Part shown: piece after piece, positions 32,437 to 40,963 of the stretch
Layout of the letters: each line of letters begins with the position of its first letter
Position numbering within the stretch: position 1 is the first letter of the stretch
Source of the DNA: Actinomycetota bacterium
GTDB taxonomy: Bacteria; Actinomycetota; Thermoleophilia; Gaiellales; Gaiellaceae
Direction of reading: 5' to 3'
Assembly: GCA_947445525.1 (NCBI GenBank)
Contig: CANFDS010000008.1
Span: forward strand, 1 to 45,628
DNA: 45,628 nt
Position numbers and translations under genes: made by a program
The notes under the pieces: generated by a model
What the model was told of the DNA's origin: nothing
The model's database searches: none
What the model saw: the letters and a program-made list of their open reading frames with translations, nothing else

Positions 32437-33684
32437 GTGGGCCCCGGTCAACGACTCTCGGTGCGCCGCCCCGCTGAGGCCGTGCGGGCGGTGCGCACAG
32501 CGGTCGCCCCCGTCCTCGAGCTCTTCCTCTGGAGCCGGCTTGCCATCTGGGCGACGGTCGTCTTCGCCTATCTCTGGTTCGAGCCGCGCGTGCATCCCAA
32601 CGTCGCCGCCTGGGACGACCCGGCCGTGACGCGCGACCTCGGCTACCTGTCGGACGTCTGGGCCCGCTGGGACAGCGTCTGGCTCCTGCGCATCGCCGAG
32701 CACGGCTACGACTCGGCCACCGACGGCGCCGCCGCCTTCTTCCCGCTCTACCCGGCCTCCGTGGGCCTGCTCGGCCGTGTGTTCGGCGGCCACTACCTGG
32801 TGGCCGGCATCGTCGTCTCGCTCGCCTGCTCGCTCGCCGCGTTCGCGCTGCTGCACCGGCTCGCGCTGCTGAAGCTCGGCGAGAGCGATGCCCGGCGTAC
32901 CGTGCTCTACCTCGCTGTCTTCCCGATGACCCTCTTCCTGCAGGCGGTCTACAGCGAGTCGCTGTTCCTGCTGCTGTGCGTGGCGGCGTTCCTGCTGGCG
33001 GAGCGGCGCCGCTGGCTGCTGGTCGGCGTCGTGGTCGGGCTCGCGTTGCTCACCCGGCTGTGGGGTGTCGCGCTGCTGCCGTCGGTCGCGCTGCTGGCCT
33101 GGCGCGCCCCGACCCGCTGGCGGGCACTCGCCGGGCTGCTGCCCGCTCCGCTCATCTTCGCCGCGTACCCGCTCTGGCTAGAGGCCAAGACCGGCGACGG
33201 ACTGGCCTTCGCGCACGCGCAGGAGCTGTGGCACCGGCGGGTCTCCCCTGCCGGGCCGTTCGGCGGGCTCTGGGACGGGCTCCGCGCAGGCTGGGCCGGG
33301 CTGGAGCAGCTCGCGACCGGTTCGCGCACCCACGCCTACTGGAGCGGAGCGCCCGACGCCGAGCCGTTCCACGCAGCAGCGGTCAATCTCGAGGGCCTCG
33401 CCTTCCTCGTGCTCTTCGTCGCGCTCACCGTCGTTGCGTGGCGGCGCCTGGGTGCCGCCTACGGCCTGTTCGCGCTGGTGAGCATCGCGATCCCGCTCTC
33501 GGTGCCGTCCAGCAGATGGCCCCTGCTGTCGCTACCACGCTTCGGGCTGGTCATCTTTCCGCTCTTCCTCGCACTGGCCGTCGTCGGCCGGCGGCCGCGG
33601 GCGCACACCGCGATCGTGACGGTCAGTGCCCTCCTCCTGGGGGTCGTCGCCGTACAGTGGGCGTTGTGGCAATGGGTCGCCTGA
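32437..33684 (+). CDS. PIG-V/GT-C-like mannosyltransferase membrane protein
   Basis: A 415-residue polytopic protein with about nine hydrophobic segments. VWARWDSVWLLRIAEHGYD is the W-x-W-D-x-x-W/Y region of the first outer loop in PIG-V-related GT-C enzymes, and AAFFPLYPASVGLLGRVFGGHY follows as in that family. TRLWGVALLPSVALLAW is another conserved helix. It probably transfers mannose from polyprenyl-phosphate outside the cytoplasm. The start could be ATG 32422; GTG 32437 fits the -10 box. It overlaps the lipoprotein gene by 13 bp. Confidence 0.8.
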   Translation: MGPGQRLSVRRPAEAVRAVRTAVAPVLELFLWSRLAIWATVVFAYLWFEPRVHPNVAAWDDPAVTRDLGYLSDVWARWDSVWLLRIAEHGYDSATDGAAAFFPLYPASVGLLGRVFGGHYLVAGIVVSLACSLAAFALLHRLALLKLGESDARRTVLYLAVFPMTLFLQAVYSESLFLLLCVAAFLLAERRRWLLVGVVVGLALLTRLWGVALLPSVALLAWRAPTRWRALAGLLPAPLIFAAYPLWLEAKTGDGLAFAHAQELWHRRVSPAGPFGGLWDGLRAGWAGLEQLATGSRTHAYWSGAPDAEPFHAAAVNLEGLAFLVLFVALTVVAWRRLGAAYGLFALVSIAIPLSVPSSRWPLLSLPRFGLVIFPLFLALAVVGRRPRAHTAIVTVSALLLGVVAVQWALWQWVA

Positions 33685-34544
33685 CGACAGCGGTCGCCGC
33701 GCTCGCCTGTGCGGGAGCCTTCGCGCTGCTCGCGAGCGGGTGCGGCGAGCGGCGGGAGCCGACCGGGACGACGGTGCCCATCACGTACCCGGTGACGGTG
33801 CAGGGCGCGAACGAGCAGCCGCTCGAGATCGCGCGCGCACCGCAGCGCGTGCTGCCGGTGTCGGCCTCGGCGGCCGCCCTCGTCGATGCGCTCGGCCTGC
33901 GCGCACTCGTGCCCGGCGCCCCCGTCGGCGGCCGTCTGCGTGCCTTCCCGGTGCGGGCCATCGCCGCGACCCGGGCCGACCTCGTCGTCGGCTCGCAGTC
34001 GAACGACGCCCACGCCCTCCGGGCGGCAGCGGCCGCTGCGAACGTGCCGCTGCTGATCCTCGCCGACAGCTCGATTCGCGACCTCGCGCATTCGATCCTC
34101 GAGCTCGGCATCGCGATCGGAGCGCCGCTGGCGGCTCGCGAGCTGGTCGCAGCGATGGACGCGAAACGCGCTGCGGTGAAGGCTCGCTTGAAGGGGCTGG
34201 CGCCGGTCACGGTCTTCGTCGACACCGGCTACTTCATCCCGGTCGTCGGAGGCGAATTCGCGGGCGAGGTGCTGCGCGAGGCCGGGGCCGAGAACATCGC
34301 CGCCGCCGCCGCGGCCGCGCCCTTCCCGCTCAAGGACCTGCTCGCCGCCGAGCCGGCGTTCTACCTGGCGACGGTGGCCAGTGGTACGACGCTCGAGGAG
34401 CTGCGCAAGACCCCGCGTGTGCGCAACCTGGCGGCGGTCAGGGAGGGCCGCTTCGCCATCATCCCGCTGGCGCTCCTGCAGCCAGGCCCCGACCTCGGCG
34501 AGGCCATCGACCAGCTCTCCCTGATCCTGCACCCCGCACCCTGA
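33672..34544 (+). CDS. Periplasmic-type substrate-binding lipoprotein (BtuF/FepB-like)
   Basis: A 290-residue protein with a lipoprotein signal peptide (ALLASGC; Cys near residue 25). The body is a helical-backbone-type binding protein: QRVLPVSASAAALVDALGLRALV, IAATRADLVVGSQSNDA, AFYLATVASGTTLEELRKTP and a C-terminal PGPDLGEAIDQLSLIL helix. Members bind cobalamin, heme or ferric chelates. No permease or ATPase gene is adjacent, so it may rely on a transporter elsewhere. It begins inside the end of the upstream gene and its stop overlaps the HAD gene start. Confidence 0.82.
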   Translation: MGRLTTAVAALACAGAFALLASGCGERREPTGTTVPITYPVTVQGANEQPLEIARAPQRVLPVSASAAALVDALGLRALVPGAPVGGRLRAFPVRAIAATRADLVVGSQSNDAHALRAAAAAANVPLLILADSSIRDLAHSILELGIAIGAPLAARELVAAMDAKRAAVKARLKGLAPVTVFVDTGYFIPVVGGEFAGEVLREAGAENIAAAAAAAPFPLKDLLAAEPAFYLATVASGTTLEELRKTPRVRNLAAVREGRFAIIPLALLQPGPDLGEAIDQLSLILHPAP

Positions 34545-35182
34545 TGCGCTACGCCGAAATCGATGCCGTCACCGTCGACGGCTACGGAACCCTGCTGACC
34601 CTGCGCGACCCACTGCCGGCCCTCCAGGCCGCCCTTGCCGAGTGCGACGTCTACCGCAGCTGGGACGATGTGCAGGCCGCCTTCCTCGCCGAGGTCGCGC
34701 ACTACAAGCCCCGCTCGCTGCGCGGCTCCGACGCGGCGGGGCTGGCGGCGCTCCGCCTCGAGTGCGTCACCGTGTTCCTCCACGCGGCGGGCGCTGGCGA
34801 CCAGATCGACGCGGCCGGCTTCGTCGCTGCCTTCATCGAGGCACTCGAGTTCGAGGCTGTGCCGGGTGCCGTGGCGACTCTCGACGACCTGCGCCGGCGC
34901 GGGATCGCCCTGGCGATGGTCTCGAACTGGGACTGCGCGCTGCCCGACCACATCGAGCGGCTGGGGCTGGGGCACCTGTTCCAGACGGTCGTGGCCTCCG
35001 CGGTCGCCGGCGCCGAGAAGCCCGACCCGCGCATCTTCCGGGTCGCGCTCGCACAGCTCGGAGTCGAGCCGGGCCGCGCCCTGCACATCGGCGACGAGCC
35101 GAACGACGAGCAGGGAGCCGCCGCCGCCGGCATGCGCTTCGCACCGGCACCCATCGCCACGGCCTTCGAGGGCTGGTCGTGA
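34544..35182 (+). CDS. HAD-superfamily hydrolase
   Basis: A 212-residue enzyme. Motif I is VTVDGYGTLL (nucleophile Asp, then D-x-Y-GTL), motif II AMVSNWDCALP, motif III the Lys in AGAEKPDPRIF, motif IV HIGDEPNDEQGAAAAGM. Between motifs I and II lies a helical cap. Resemblance is to haloacid-dehalogenase/phosphatase-like subfamilies (YjjG/HAD-IA). ATG overlaps the lipoprotein stop by one base, and GTGA couples it to the CPBP gene. Confidence 0.92.
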   Translation: MRYAEIDAVTVDGYGTLLTLRDPLPALQAALAECDVYRSWDDVQAAFLAEVAHYKPRSLRGSDAAGLAALRLECVTVFLHAAGAGDQIDAAGFVAAFIEALEFEAVPGAVATLDDLRRRGIALAMVSNWDCALPDHIERLGLGHLFQTVVASAVAGAEKPDPRIFRVALAQLGVEPGRALHIGDEPNDEQGAAAAGMRFAPAPIATAFEGWS

Positions 35183-35889
35183 GGCTCTCGCGCGGCGCCC
35201 TGCTGTCGCCGCCGCCCGACCCGCCGGACGAGCTCACGCCCGAGGAGGCCGCCCCCTGGCGCCTCGGGGCCTGGCTCACGCTGATCGGACTGCTCGCGGT
35301 GGTCGGCTACGCCGCCCGCGCGACCGGCGGCGAGCCCGACCGCGACGTGCTCTACAAGTCGAGCACCGCCGTCGGCGCACTCGCCCAGGAAGCGGTGGTG
35401 GTGCTGATCGTGATCGGCATCGCCCGTCAGGCAGCGCTGCGCGCGTTGCGCCAGCCGGCAGGCTGGGGTCGCGCGCTCCTGCTGGCCATCGCGACGTTCG
35501 TCGTCATCGCCGGCGCGGCCGCCGCCCTGGAGCCGCTCCTGCACGCGGGCTCCGAGCAGGGCCTGACGCCCGACCGCTGGGATCCGTCCCGCTCGGGCGC
35601 CTACACGTTCAACTTCATCGTGATCGCGGCGTTCGTGCCGATCGTTGAGGAGCTCGTCTTCCGGGGCGTCGGCTTCTCGCTGCTGCGGCGGTTCGGCGTT
35701 CCGGTCGCGATCGCCGGTACCGCCGTCGCCTTCGCCCTCGCCCACGGCCTGGTGCAGGGCTTCCCCATCCTGCTCGTCTTTGGCCTCGGCCTCGCCTGGC
35801 TACGCTGGAAGACCGGCAGCATCGTTCCCGGCATCGCGGTGCATGCAAGCTTCAACGCCCTCAGCCTGATCCTCGCCGTCACCACCTGA
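35179..35889 (+). CDS. CPBP-family intramembrane protease (Rce1/CAAX-like)
   Basis: A 236-residue membrane protein with six to seven hydrophobic segments. The catalytic motifs are VPIVEELVFRGVGF (E-E-x-x-x-R), FALAHGLVQGF (His) and GIAVHASFNALSLIL (H-x-x-x-N). Members cleave membrane peptides or act as immunity proteins for bacteriocins; no peptide gene is seen here. A Pro-rich cytoplasmic N-terminus (SPPPDPPDELTPEEAAPW) precedes the first helix. Confidence 0.9.
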   Translation: MRLSRGALLSPPPDPPDELTPEEAAPWRLGAWLTLIGLLAVVGYAARATGGEPDRDVLYKSSTAVGALAQEAVVVLIVIGIARQAALRALRQPAGWGRALLLAIATFVVIAGAAAALEPLLHAGSEQGLTPDRWDPSRSGAYTFNFIVIAAFVPIVEELVFRGVGFSLLRRFGVPVAIAGTAVAFALAHGLVQGFPILLVFGLGLAWLRWKTGSIVPGIAVHASFNALSLILAVTT

Positions 35890-35936
35890 GCTGGCGCTGC
35901 GCATGCGCCTGCCCGCCGGCGAACCTGCCCGCCGCC

Positions 35937-36181
35937 GCGTTGCCTGCCGGCTTCCCCGACCGGATGGTGGTGCTCGTCGCCGCCGGCCCGCGCTCGACGC
36001 CGGCGTACCGGCTCGACGTCGTGCGGGTAGCCGAGAGGCGGAGGCCATCGTCGTCTCGCTGCGCGAGCGCACCCCGTCAGCGACCGACACGACGCCTTCC
36101 CGCCTCACCTTCCCGTACCGGGCGATTAGCATCCCGTGGTCGGCGAAGCCGGTGACCATCGACTGGTTGGAGAGGCCATGA
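35937..36181 (+). pseudogene. Frameshifted, truncated PrcB-like (PrcB_C) domain relic
   Basis: Frame 1 gives PAGFPDRMVVLVAAGPRSTP AYRLDVVRVAERR, which stops resembling protein after 36040. One base off, a second frame continues EAIVVSLRERTPSATDTTPS, then RLTFPYRAISIP to a stop at 36179-36181. Together they follow the consensus of the PrcB C-terminal domain (mVVvv..G..pT.gY...v..v, V.v.e..P, .yPy..v.ip). The N-terminal part of the usual gene is missing. Single-base indel plus truncation indicates a dead gene. It overlaps the next ATG by a few bases. Confidence 0.55.
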
Positions 36182-36465
36182 CAGACCTGGACAACGATCC
36201 TGTCGTCAGCGAGATCCGCACCGAGATCGCGGCGGCCGACCGCGCGCTCGTCGGCCTCGTCAACCAGCGCATCGTGCTCGTGCAGCGGATGCGGGCGCGC
36301 AAGGAGGAGATCGGGGCGGGCTACGTCGACCCGGGCCGCGAGCAGCGGATGCTCGACTTCGTCGCCGGAGTCAACACCGGGCCGGTGTCGCAGGAGGGGC
36401 TGGCCGAGCTGTATCGCCGCGTCGTCGCGCTGTGCAAGCGCGAGGTCTACGGCCTGAAGGAGTAG
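36178..36465 (+). CDS. Chorismate mutase type II (AroQ-like)
   Basis: A 95-residue all-helical protein matching AroQ chorismate mutases: RTEIAAADRALVGLVNQRIVLVQRMRARK (first helix with substrate Arg and Lys), then YVDPGREQRMLDFV and a C-terminal helix RRVVALCKREVYG. It would convert chorismate to prephenate. GGAGAGG precedes ATG 36178. It stands alone, so it could be a stand-alone mutase or serve a specialised pathway. Confidence 0.85.
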   Translation: MTDLDNDPVVSEIRTEIAAADRALVGLVNQRIVLVQRMRARKEEIGAGYVDPGREQRMLDFVAGVNTGPVSQEGLAELYRRVVALCKREVYGLKE

Positions 36466-36506
36466 GGCGGGCCCGGGGCAGGGTGGCGACAAGCGGCGGC
36501 GGGCCG

Positions 36507-37010
36507 CTAGCTGTCCTGACCGCCGGCGAACTCGTCGGGCGTCACGCTGTCGAGGAACTCTTTGAACTGCGCGACGATAGCGTCCTGGTCGAGATCGTTG
36601 CCCTTGTACACGACCGAGGCCTCGTCGATAACGGAGTCGGCCGCGAAGATCGGCGCATCCGCGCGCACGGCGAGCGCGATGGCGTCGGACGGCCGGGAGT
36701 CGATCTCGATCTCCTCGCCGCCCTCGCGGGCCAGCGTGATCACCGCGTAGAACGTGTTCTCCTTGAGATCCGTTACGGAGATCCGCTCGACTTTCGCCTC
36801 GAGCTGGCCGAGGATGCTGGTGAACAGGTCGTGCGTGAGCGGACGCGGCGCGGCAGTGCCCTGGAGCTTCATCAGGATCGCCTGCGCTTCGGGCGCGCCG
36901 ATCCAGATCGGCAGGAAGCGATTGCCTTCGGCTGTCTTCAACAGGACGAACGGCAACCTGCCGACTTGGTCGAAGCTGACACCGTAGATGACCATCTCCT
37001 GCATCGCCAT
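36507..37010 (-). CDS. Bifunctional-nuclease-family (DUF151) protein
   Basis: A 167-residue protein. PFVLLKTAEGNRFLPIWIGAPEAQAILMKLQG and RPLTHDLFTSILGQLEAKVERISVTDLKENTFYA are the characteristic BFN/DUF151 blocks, ending SRPSDAIALAVRADAPIFAAD. Some relatives have in-vitro DNase/RNase activity, but the biological role is unsettled. An upstream in-frame ATG would add 12 residues; ATG 37010 is preferred because the family begins close to MQEMVIYGV. TACGAT lies 12 bp upstream on the minus strand. Confidence 0.93.
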   Translation of the reverse strand: MAMQEMVIYGVSFDQVGRLPFVLLKTAEGNRFLPIWIGAPEAQAILMKLQGTAAPRPLTHDLFTSILGQLEAKVERISVTDLKENTFYAVITLAREGGEEIEIDSRPSDAIALAVRADAPIFAADSVIDEASVVYKGNDLDQDAIVAQFKEFLDSVTPDEFAGGQDS

Positions 37011-37085
37011 GGGCCTGAGACCATCGTAGCCGTGGCGGCTACTCACGGCTGAGCCCCTCCGAAGTTCGCTATCATCGACCGCCGC

Positions 37086-37159
37086 GGGCGATTAGCTCAG
37101 TTGGTTAGAGCGCCGCTCTGATAAGGCGGAGGTCGGTGGTTCGAATCCACCATCGCCCA
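37086..37159 (+). tRNA. tRNA-Ile (GAT anticodon)
   Basis: A 74-nt gene with all arms: acceptor GGGCGAT/ATCGCCC, D-arm GCTC/GAGC, anticodon stem CCGCT/GGCGG with loop CTGATAA (anticodon GAT) and T-arm GGTGG/CCACC with TTCGAAT. The discriminator base is A and CCA is not encoded. It is divergent from the DUF151 gene. Confidence 0.97.
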
Positions 37160-37163
37160 TCAA

Positions 37164-37204
37164 GACCCCTGTAGCTGGGCCGTTTTGGCTTGGTTGCAGG
37201 GGTC
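37164..37204 (+). terminator. Inverted repeat just behind tRNA-Ile
   Basis: GACCCCTG (37164-37171) and CAGGGGTC (37197-37204) are exact reverse complements, 25 bp apart. A run of T (TTTT) lies in the loop, not after the stem, so classic termination is doubtful; it may instead be a site left by an integrated element. Confidence 0.35.
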
Positions 37205-37237
37205 AGCCGTGTCGGGAATGCCGGATTTGCTCGTCCC

Positions 37238-37259
37238 GTGCTACCCCCGGTGCTACCCC
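37238..37259 (+). repeat. Paired GTGCTACCCC direct repeats downstream of the tRNA
   Basis: GTGCTACCCC occurs at 37238-37247 and again at 37250-37259. Short phased direct repeats close to a tRNA 3' end can be arm-type integrase sites, but no integrase gene is present. Confidence 0.3.
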
Positions 37260-37457
37260 AGAACTGGCGAGTCCCGGCGGGCCTACAGCCTTCCCCTGTC
37301 CCGGATCTGAATCACCAGGTCTGCCGGAGCAATTTTCGCCAGGTAGCGATCCGTCAGGGCCTTCACCTGATCCCGCTTGTGATGAAGAACAGAGATCGGG
37401 ATGGCAGGCCGGGCGCGCTGACCGGCGCCTGCCCGCCGGACTTGGTACGTTCGCGCG

Positions 37458-37770
37458 ATGCGTTTTTTGCGATGGTCTTCCGTCTGTCACTCCTAGCGGT
37501 CGCGCTGCTGACCGGTTCAGCACAGGCAAGCACCGTCAAAGGCTGCGTGATCAAGCATCACACCAGTTGCCGTCACAAAGACTTGAGCGGCACCTGCGCA
37601 ACGCTGATTTACGCGGAGCTGACCTGAGCTACGCCGACCTACGCAAAGCAGACCTGCGCGGAGCGAACCTCAAAGGCGCGAAGCTACACCACAAGCAGGT
37701 GCTGGACTGCGTCGGCGTCACCGGCCCCGGACAGCGCGGCCGAGAGCCTGCCGGCGGCCGCCCTGGCTGA
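37458..37770 (+). pseudogene. Frameshifted secreted pentapeptide-repeat protein
   Basis: TACGTT at 37446-37451 and ATG 37458 look like a leaderless start; the frame is shifted at a T6 tract (37463-37468), after which a signal peptide AMVFRLSLLAVALLTGSAQA and STVKGCVIKHHTSCRHKDLS follow. Near 37590 another single-base change shifts the frame into LRNADLRGADLSYADLRKAD and LRGANLKGAKL, classic A(D/N)LxX pentapeptide repeats. Two independent indels make a functional product unlikely unless frameshifting is programmed. Confidence 0.7.
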
Positions 37771-37846
37771 CATGGACGTTGCCGTCCTTGGTCACACGGA
37801 ACGAGAACGGGTCGGAGGACAGCCTGCCCCGAGCGTCCGCCGGCAT
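37718..37846 (-). pseudogene. 42-codon relic on the opposite strand, probably frameshifted
   Basis: An ATG frame reads MPADARGRLSSDPFSFRVTK DGNVHVSQGG before degenerating. In another frame the sequence goes on AAGRLSAALSGAGDADAVQH LL. Joined, these resemble a short actinobacterial protein type with a DPFxxRVTKDGxV start and a helical A..RL...L.GADEA end that I recall only loosely. It overlaps the tail of the pentapeptide relic in antisense. Confidence 0.35.
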
Positions 37847-37869
37847 CGCATCGGCTCCGGCGCCTGACG

Positions 37870-38710
37870 TCAGCGGCCGGTGCGGCGCTCGAGCGCCTCG
37901 ACCAGCTCGGCGAGCTCGTGCTCGTCGGCGAACGGGATCTCGACGCGCGAGGCCGTGACCTTCGCACCGAAGCCGGTGAGCGTCTCGACGGCGCGACGGG
38001 CACGGTCGGCGAGCAGTGGGTCGGGCGCGACGGTGGTGCGGCGCGTCTTGAGCTGCCGGGCACCGGCCCAGCGGGCGGCACGCTCGGCGGCGCGGACGCT
38101 CATGCCGGTGCGCACGATGTCGCGAGCCAGCTTGCGGCGGCCGTCGTGGTCGGGCACCGCGAGCACGGCGCGCGCATGCCCCTCGGTGAGCTCGCCGCGC
38201 TCGACCATGCCGAGAACGTCGTCGGGTAGCTCGAGCAGCCGCAGCCGGTTCGATACCGACGGCTTCGAGCGGCCCACCCGCCCGGCGATCTCACCCAGCG
38301 AAAGCGTGAACTCATCGACGAGCACCGCATAGGCGCGGGCCTCCTCGACCGGGGAGAGCTGCTCGCGAGCGACGTTCTCGACGAGGCCGAGCAGCAGGGA
38401 GTCGCGGTCGTCGGCCTCACGGACGACGGCGGGGACGGTGGGGATGCCAGCCTCGCGCGCCGCACGCCAGCGGCGCTCGCCGGCGATCAGCTCGTAGCCG
38501 CCCTCGGGCCGCGGCCGCACCAGCACCGGCTGGATCAGGCCCTGCGAGCGGATCGACTCCGAGAGGCCGGTCACGGCCTCGGAGTCGAAGCGCTTGCGCG
38601 GCTGGCGCGGGTTCGGATGGATCGACTCGATCGGCAGGTTTGCCAGCTCGGGGCCGGCCTGGCCGCCGAGCAGCACCTCGAAGCCACGGCCGAGGCCGCG
38701 GCGGGGCGGC

Positions 38711-38727
<17 letters not shown>
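37870..38727 (-). CDS. parB: Chromosome-partitioning protein ParB
   Basis: A 285-residue CTP-dependent DNA clamp that loads at parS. IHPNPRQPRKRFD and YELIAGERRWRAAREAG form the N-terminal CTPase box, VENVAREQLSPVEEARAY and EIAGRVGRSKPSVSNRLRLL the central HTH, and the C-terminal dimerisation part ends LAELVEALERRTGR. The frame is open upstream, but TTG 38727 starts right in the overlap with parA and yields SSAAEPPRRGLGRGFEVLLGG, the normal N-terminus. No parS was found in the window. Confidence 0.95.
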
Positions 38728-39466
<739 letters not shown>

Positions 39467-39473
39467 CTGGGGG

Positions 39474-39502
39474 AGTCTACGCCGGGCCCCGGTCGGTCTA
39501 CA
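39474..39502 (-). promoter_or_regulatory. parA promoter (TGTAGA-17-TAGACT)
   Basis: On the minus strand TGTAGA (39497-39502), 17 bp, TAGACT (39474-39479), then 7 bp to the GTG start, indicating a leaderless transcript for parA-parB separate from the upstream operon. Confidence 0.55.
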
Positions 39503-39505
39503 GAG

Positions 39506-39663
39506 GCTTGCTGTGAATGAGCGCCCCCGGCGGGGCTGTCCCGGGCCAAGCCAGGGCGTCACGGCGCCCGCAGGCCAGGCCCGGGGCCTGGGCGAGGAAC
39601 GACGGGGCGGCATGGCGTCGCGTCCGGGGCGGTAACCGGGGCCGCGGCTCGTTCACAGCAAGC
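39506..39663. repeat. 17-bp inverted repeat enclosing GC-rich hairpins
   Basis: GCTTGCTGTGAATGAGC (39506-39522) is the reverse complement of 39647-39663 apart from one position that would be G-U in RNA. The 124 bp between include GCCCC/GGGGC and a CCAGGCCC-G-GGGCCTGG palindrome. No gene fits. The right arm stops 1 bp from the rsmG stop and the left arm 3 bp upstream of the parA -35 element. Confidence 0.6.
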
Positions 39664-39664
39664 T

Positions 39665-40258
39665 CTACCCCAGTGGCCGCTTGCGCGCGACGCCGGTGCG
39701 CCGGGGGAAGCCGGGCGGCGTCGGGCCGGTCTTGCGCAGCACCGCCAGCCCGGGCGGGCCGTCGACCACCTCGCCCGCGAGCAGCGCCGCCACCTTCACG
39801 ATCGCGGCAGCGCCGGCCGACCGCCCGACGAACAGCACCGCCAGCCCCCCCGGCGCAACGAGCGGCAGTAGCCACTCGACCGCGGTCGGCGGCGGCGCCA
39901 GCGCCTTCGCGACGGCAACGGCGGCCCAGTCGGTCGCCTGCTCCTCGGATCGCCCCCACACGACCCGTAGATTCGGCAGCTGCTCGGCCCAGCTCTCCAG
40001 GAACTGGCACTTGCGCCGCTCGGCCTCGATCAGCACCACCTCGCGCCCCGGCAACGCCACGGCGAGCGGGATGCCCACCGAACCGCCGCCGGCGCCGACG
40101 TCCGCCAGTGGGCCCTCCGGCGCCGCCTCCAGCAGCGGCACCAGCGTCAGCGCCTCCACGACGTGGCGCTCCCAGGCCAGCGCCGGGTCGTCGATCGCGG
40201 TGAGCCCGGGCGTGGCGATCAGCTCCGCGACCCACGCGCGGAGCAGGCGCTCATCCAC
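39665..40258 (-). CDS. rsmG: 16S rRNA (guanine527-N7)-methyltransferase
   Basis: A 197-residue SAM enzyme modifying G527 of 16S rRNA. ADVGAGGGSVGIPLAVALPGREVVLIEAERRKCQFLESW is motif I-II; WGRSEEQATDWAAVAVAKALAPP corresponds to the family (R-A) segment, and LLPLVAPGGLAVLF to motif V. Length is normal. The GTG start overlaps the khpB stop by 8 bp. It belongs to the rpmH-to-rsmG operon common near bacterial origins. Confidence 0.94.
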   Translation of the reverse strand: MDERLLRAWVAELIATPGLTAIDDPALAWERHVVEALTLVPLLEAAPEGPLADVGAGGGSVGIPLAVALPGREVVLIEAERRKCQFLESWAEQLPNLRVVWGRSEEQATDWAAVAVAKALAPPPTAVEWLLPLVAPGGLAVLFVGRSAGAAAIVKVAALLAGEVVDGPPGLAVLRKTGPTPPGFPRRTGVARKRPLG

Positions 40259-40961
40259 CGGCGGGCCGGACGACGACGAAGCGGTTGGGCTCGCTGCCGT
40301 CGCTGCCGGTCTCGACGCGGTCGTCGTCCTTCAGGTAGAGGTGCACCACCTTGCGCTCGACCGACGTCATCGGCTCGAGCTCGACCGGCCGGCCCGTCGA
40401 CAGCGCCTCGGCGGCAGCGCGCTGGGCAATCCCGGCGAGCGCCTCGTGGCGGCGCTCGCGATAGCCGGCGGCATCGATGATGGCCTCCTTGCCGACCGCA
40501 TGGCGATGCAGGACGGCATTCGTCAGATACTGCAGCGCGTCGATCGTCTGCCCGTGCTTGCCGATCAGCAGGCCGAGCTCGGCGCCGGAGCACGTCGCGG
40601 TGATCGTCGCGTCGTCCTCCTCGATGTCGATGCGGAAGCTTGCGCCGATGGCACCCTCGGTCAGCTCGAGCAGGTGCCGCACGAGCCCGGCGGCCTCCGA
40701 CTCGGCGGGAGCCGGGTCGCGCTCGGGCCGAGGGGCGCGTGGCGCGTGGACGGGGTGGTGCGTCCCCGCGGGGGCGACGGCGATGACCTTCGCAGGCTGC
40801 CTGCCGACGCCCAGCAGGCCGCGCTCGCCCTCGCTGAGCACCTGGAACTCGACGGTGGTGCGGTCGAGCCCGGGCAGGCGGCGCTCCAGCTCGCGCAGCG
40901 CGAGCCACTTTGCCTCGCCCACCGTCTCACCCTCCACCTCGACACGCAGCTCGTCGGCCAT
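40251..40961 (-). CDS. khpB: RNA-binding protein KhpB/Jag
   Basis: A 236-residue protein. An N-terminal Jag-N region (residues 1-60, LRELERRLPGLDRTTVEFQV and SEGERGLLGVGR) is followed by a KH domain with LGLLIGKHGQTIDALQYLTNAVLHR (GxxG loop IGKHG) and an R3H domain (RRHEALAGIAQRAAAEALSTGRPVELEPMTSVERKVVH). It binds RNA, probably with KhpA, and links to cell envelope and division. ATG 40961 is 2 bp after the yidC stop. Confidence 0.95.
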   Translation of the reverse strand: MADELRVEVEGETVGEAKWLALRELERRLPGLDRTTVEFQVLSEGERGLLGVGRQPAKVIAVAPAGTHHPVHAPRAPRPERDPAPAESEAAGLVRHLLELTEGAIGASFRIDIEEDDATITATCSGAELGLLIGKHGQTIDALQYLTNAVLHRHAVGKEAIIDAAGYRERRHEALAGIAQRAAAEALSTGRPVELEPMTSVERKVVHLYLKDDDRVETGSDGSEPNRFVVVRPAGG

Positions 40962-40963
40962 TG

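Noticed and set aside
37284-37529. Minus-strand frames behind the tRNA as intact genes
   Set aside because: They are short, overlap relic sequence and show no complete domain; only the end of one looks protein-like.
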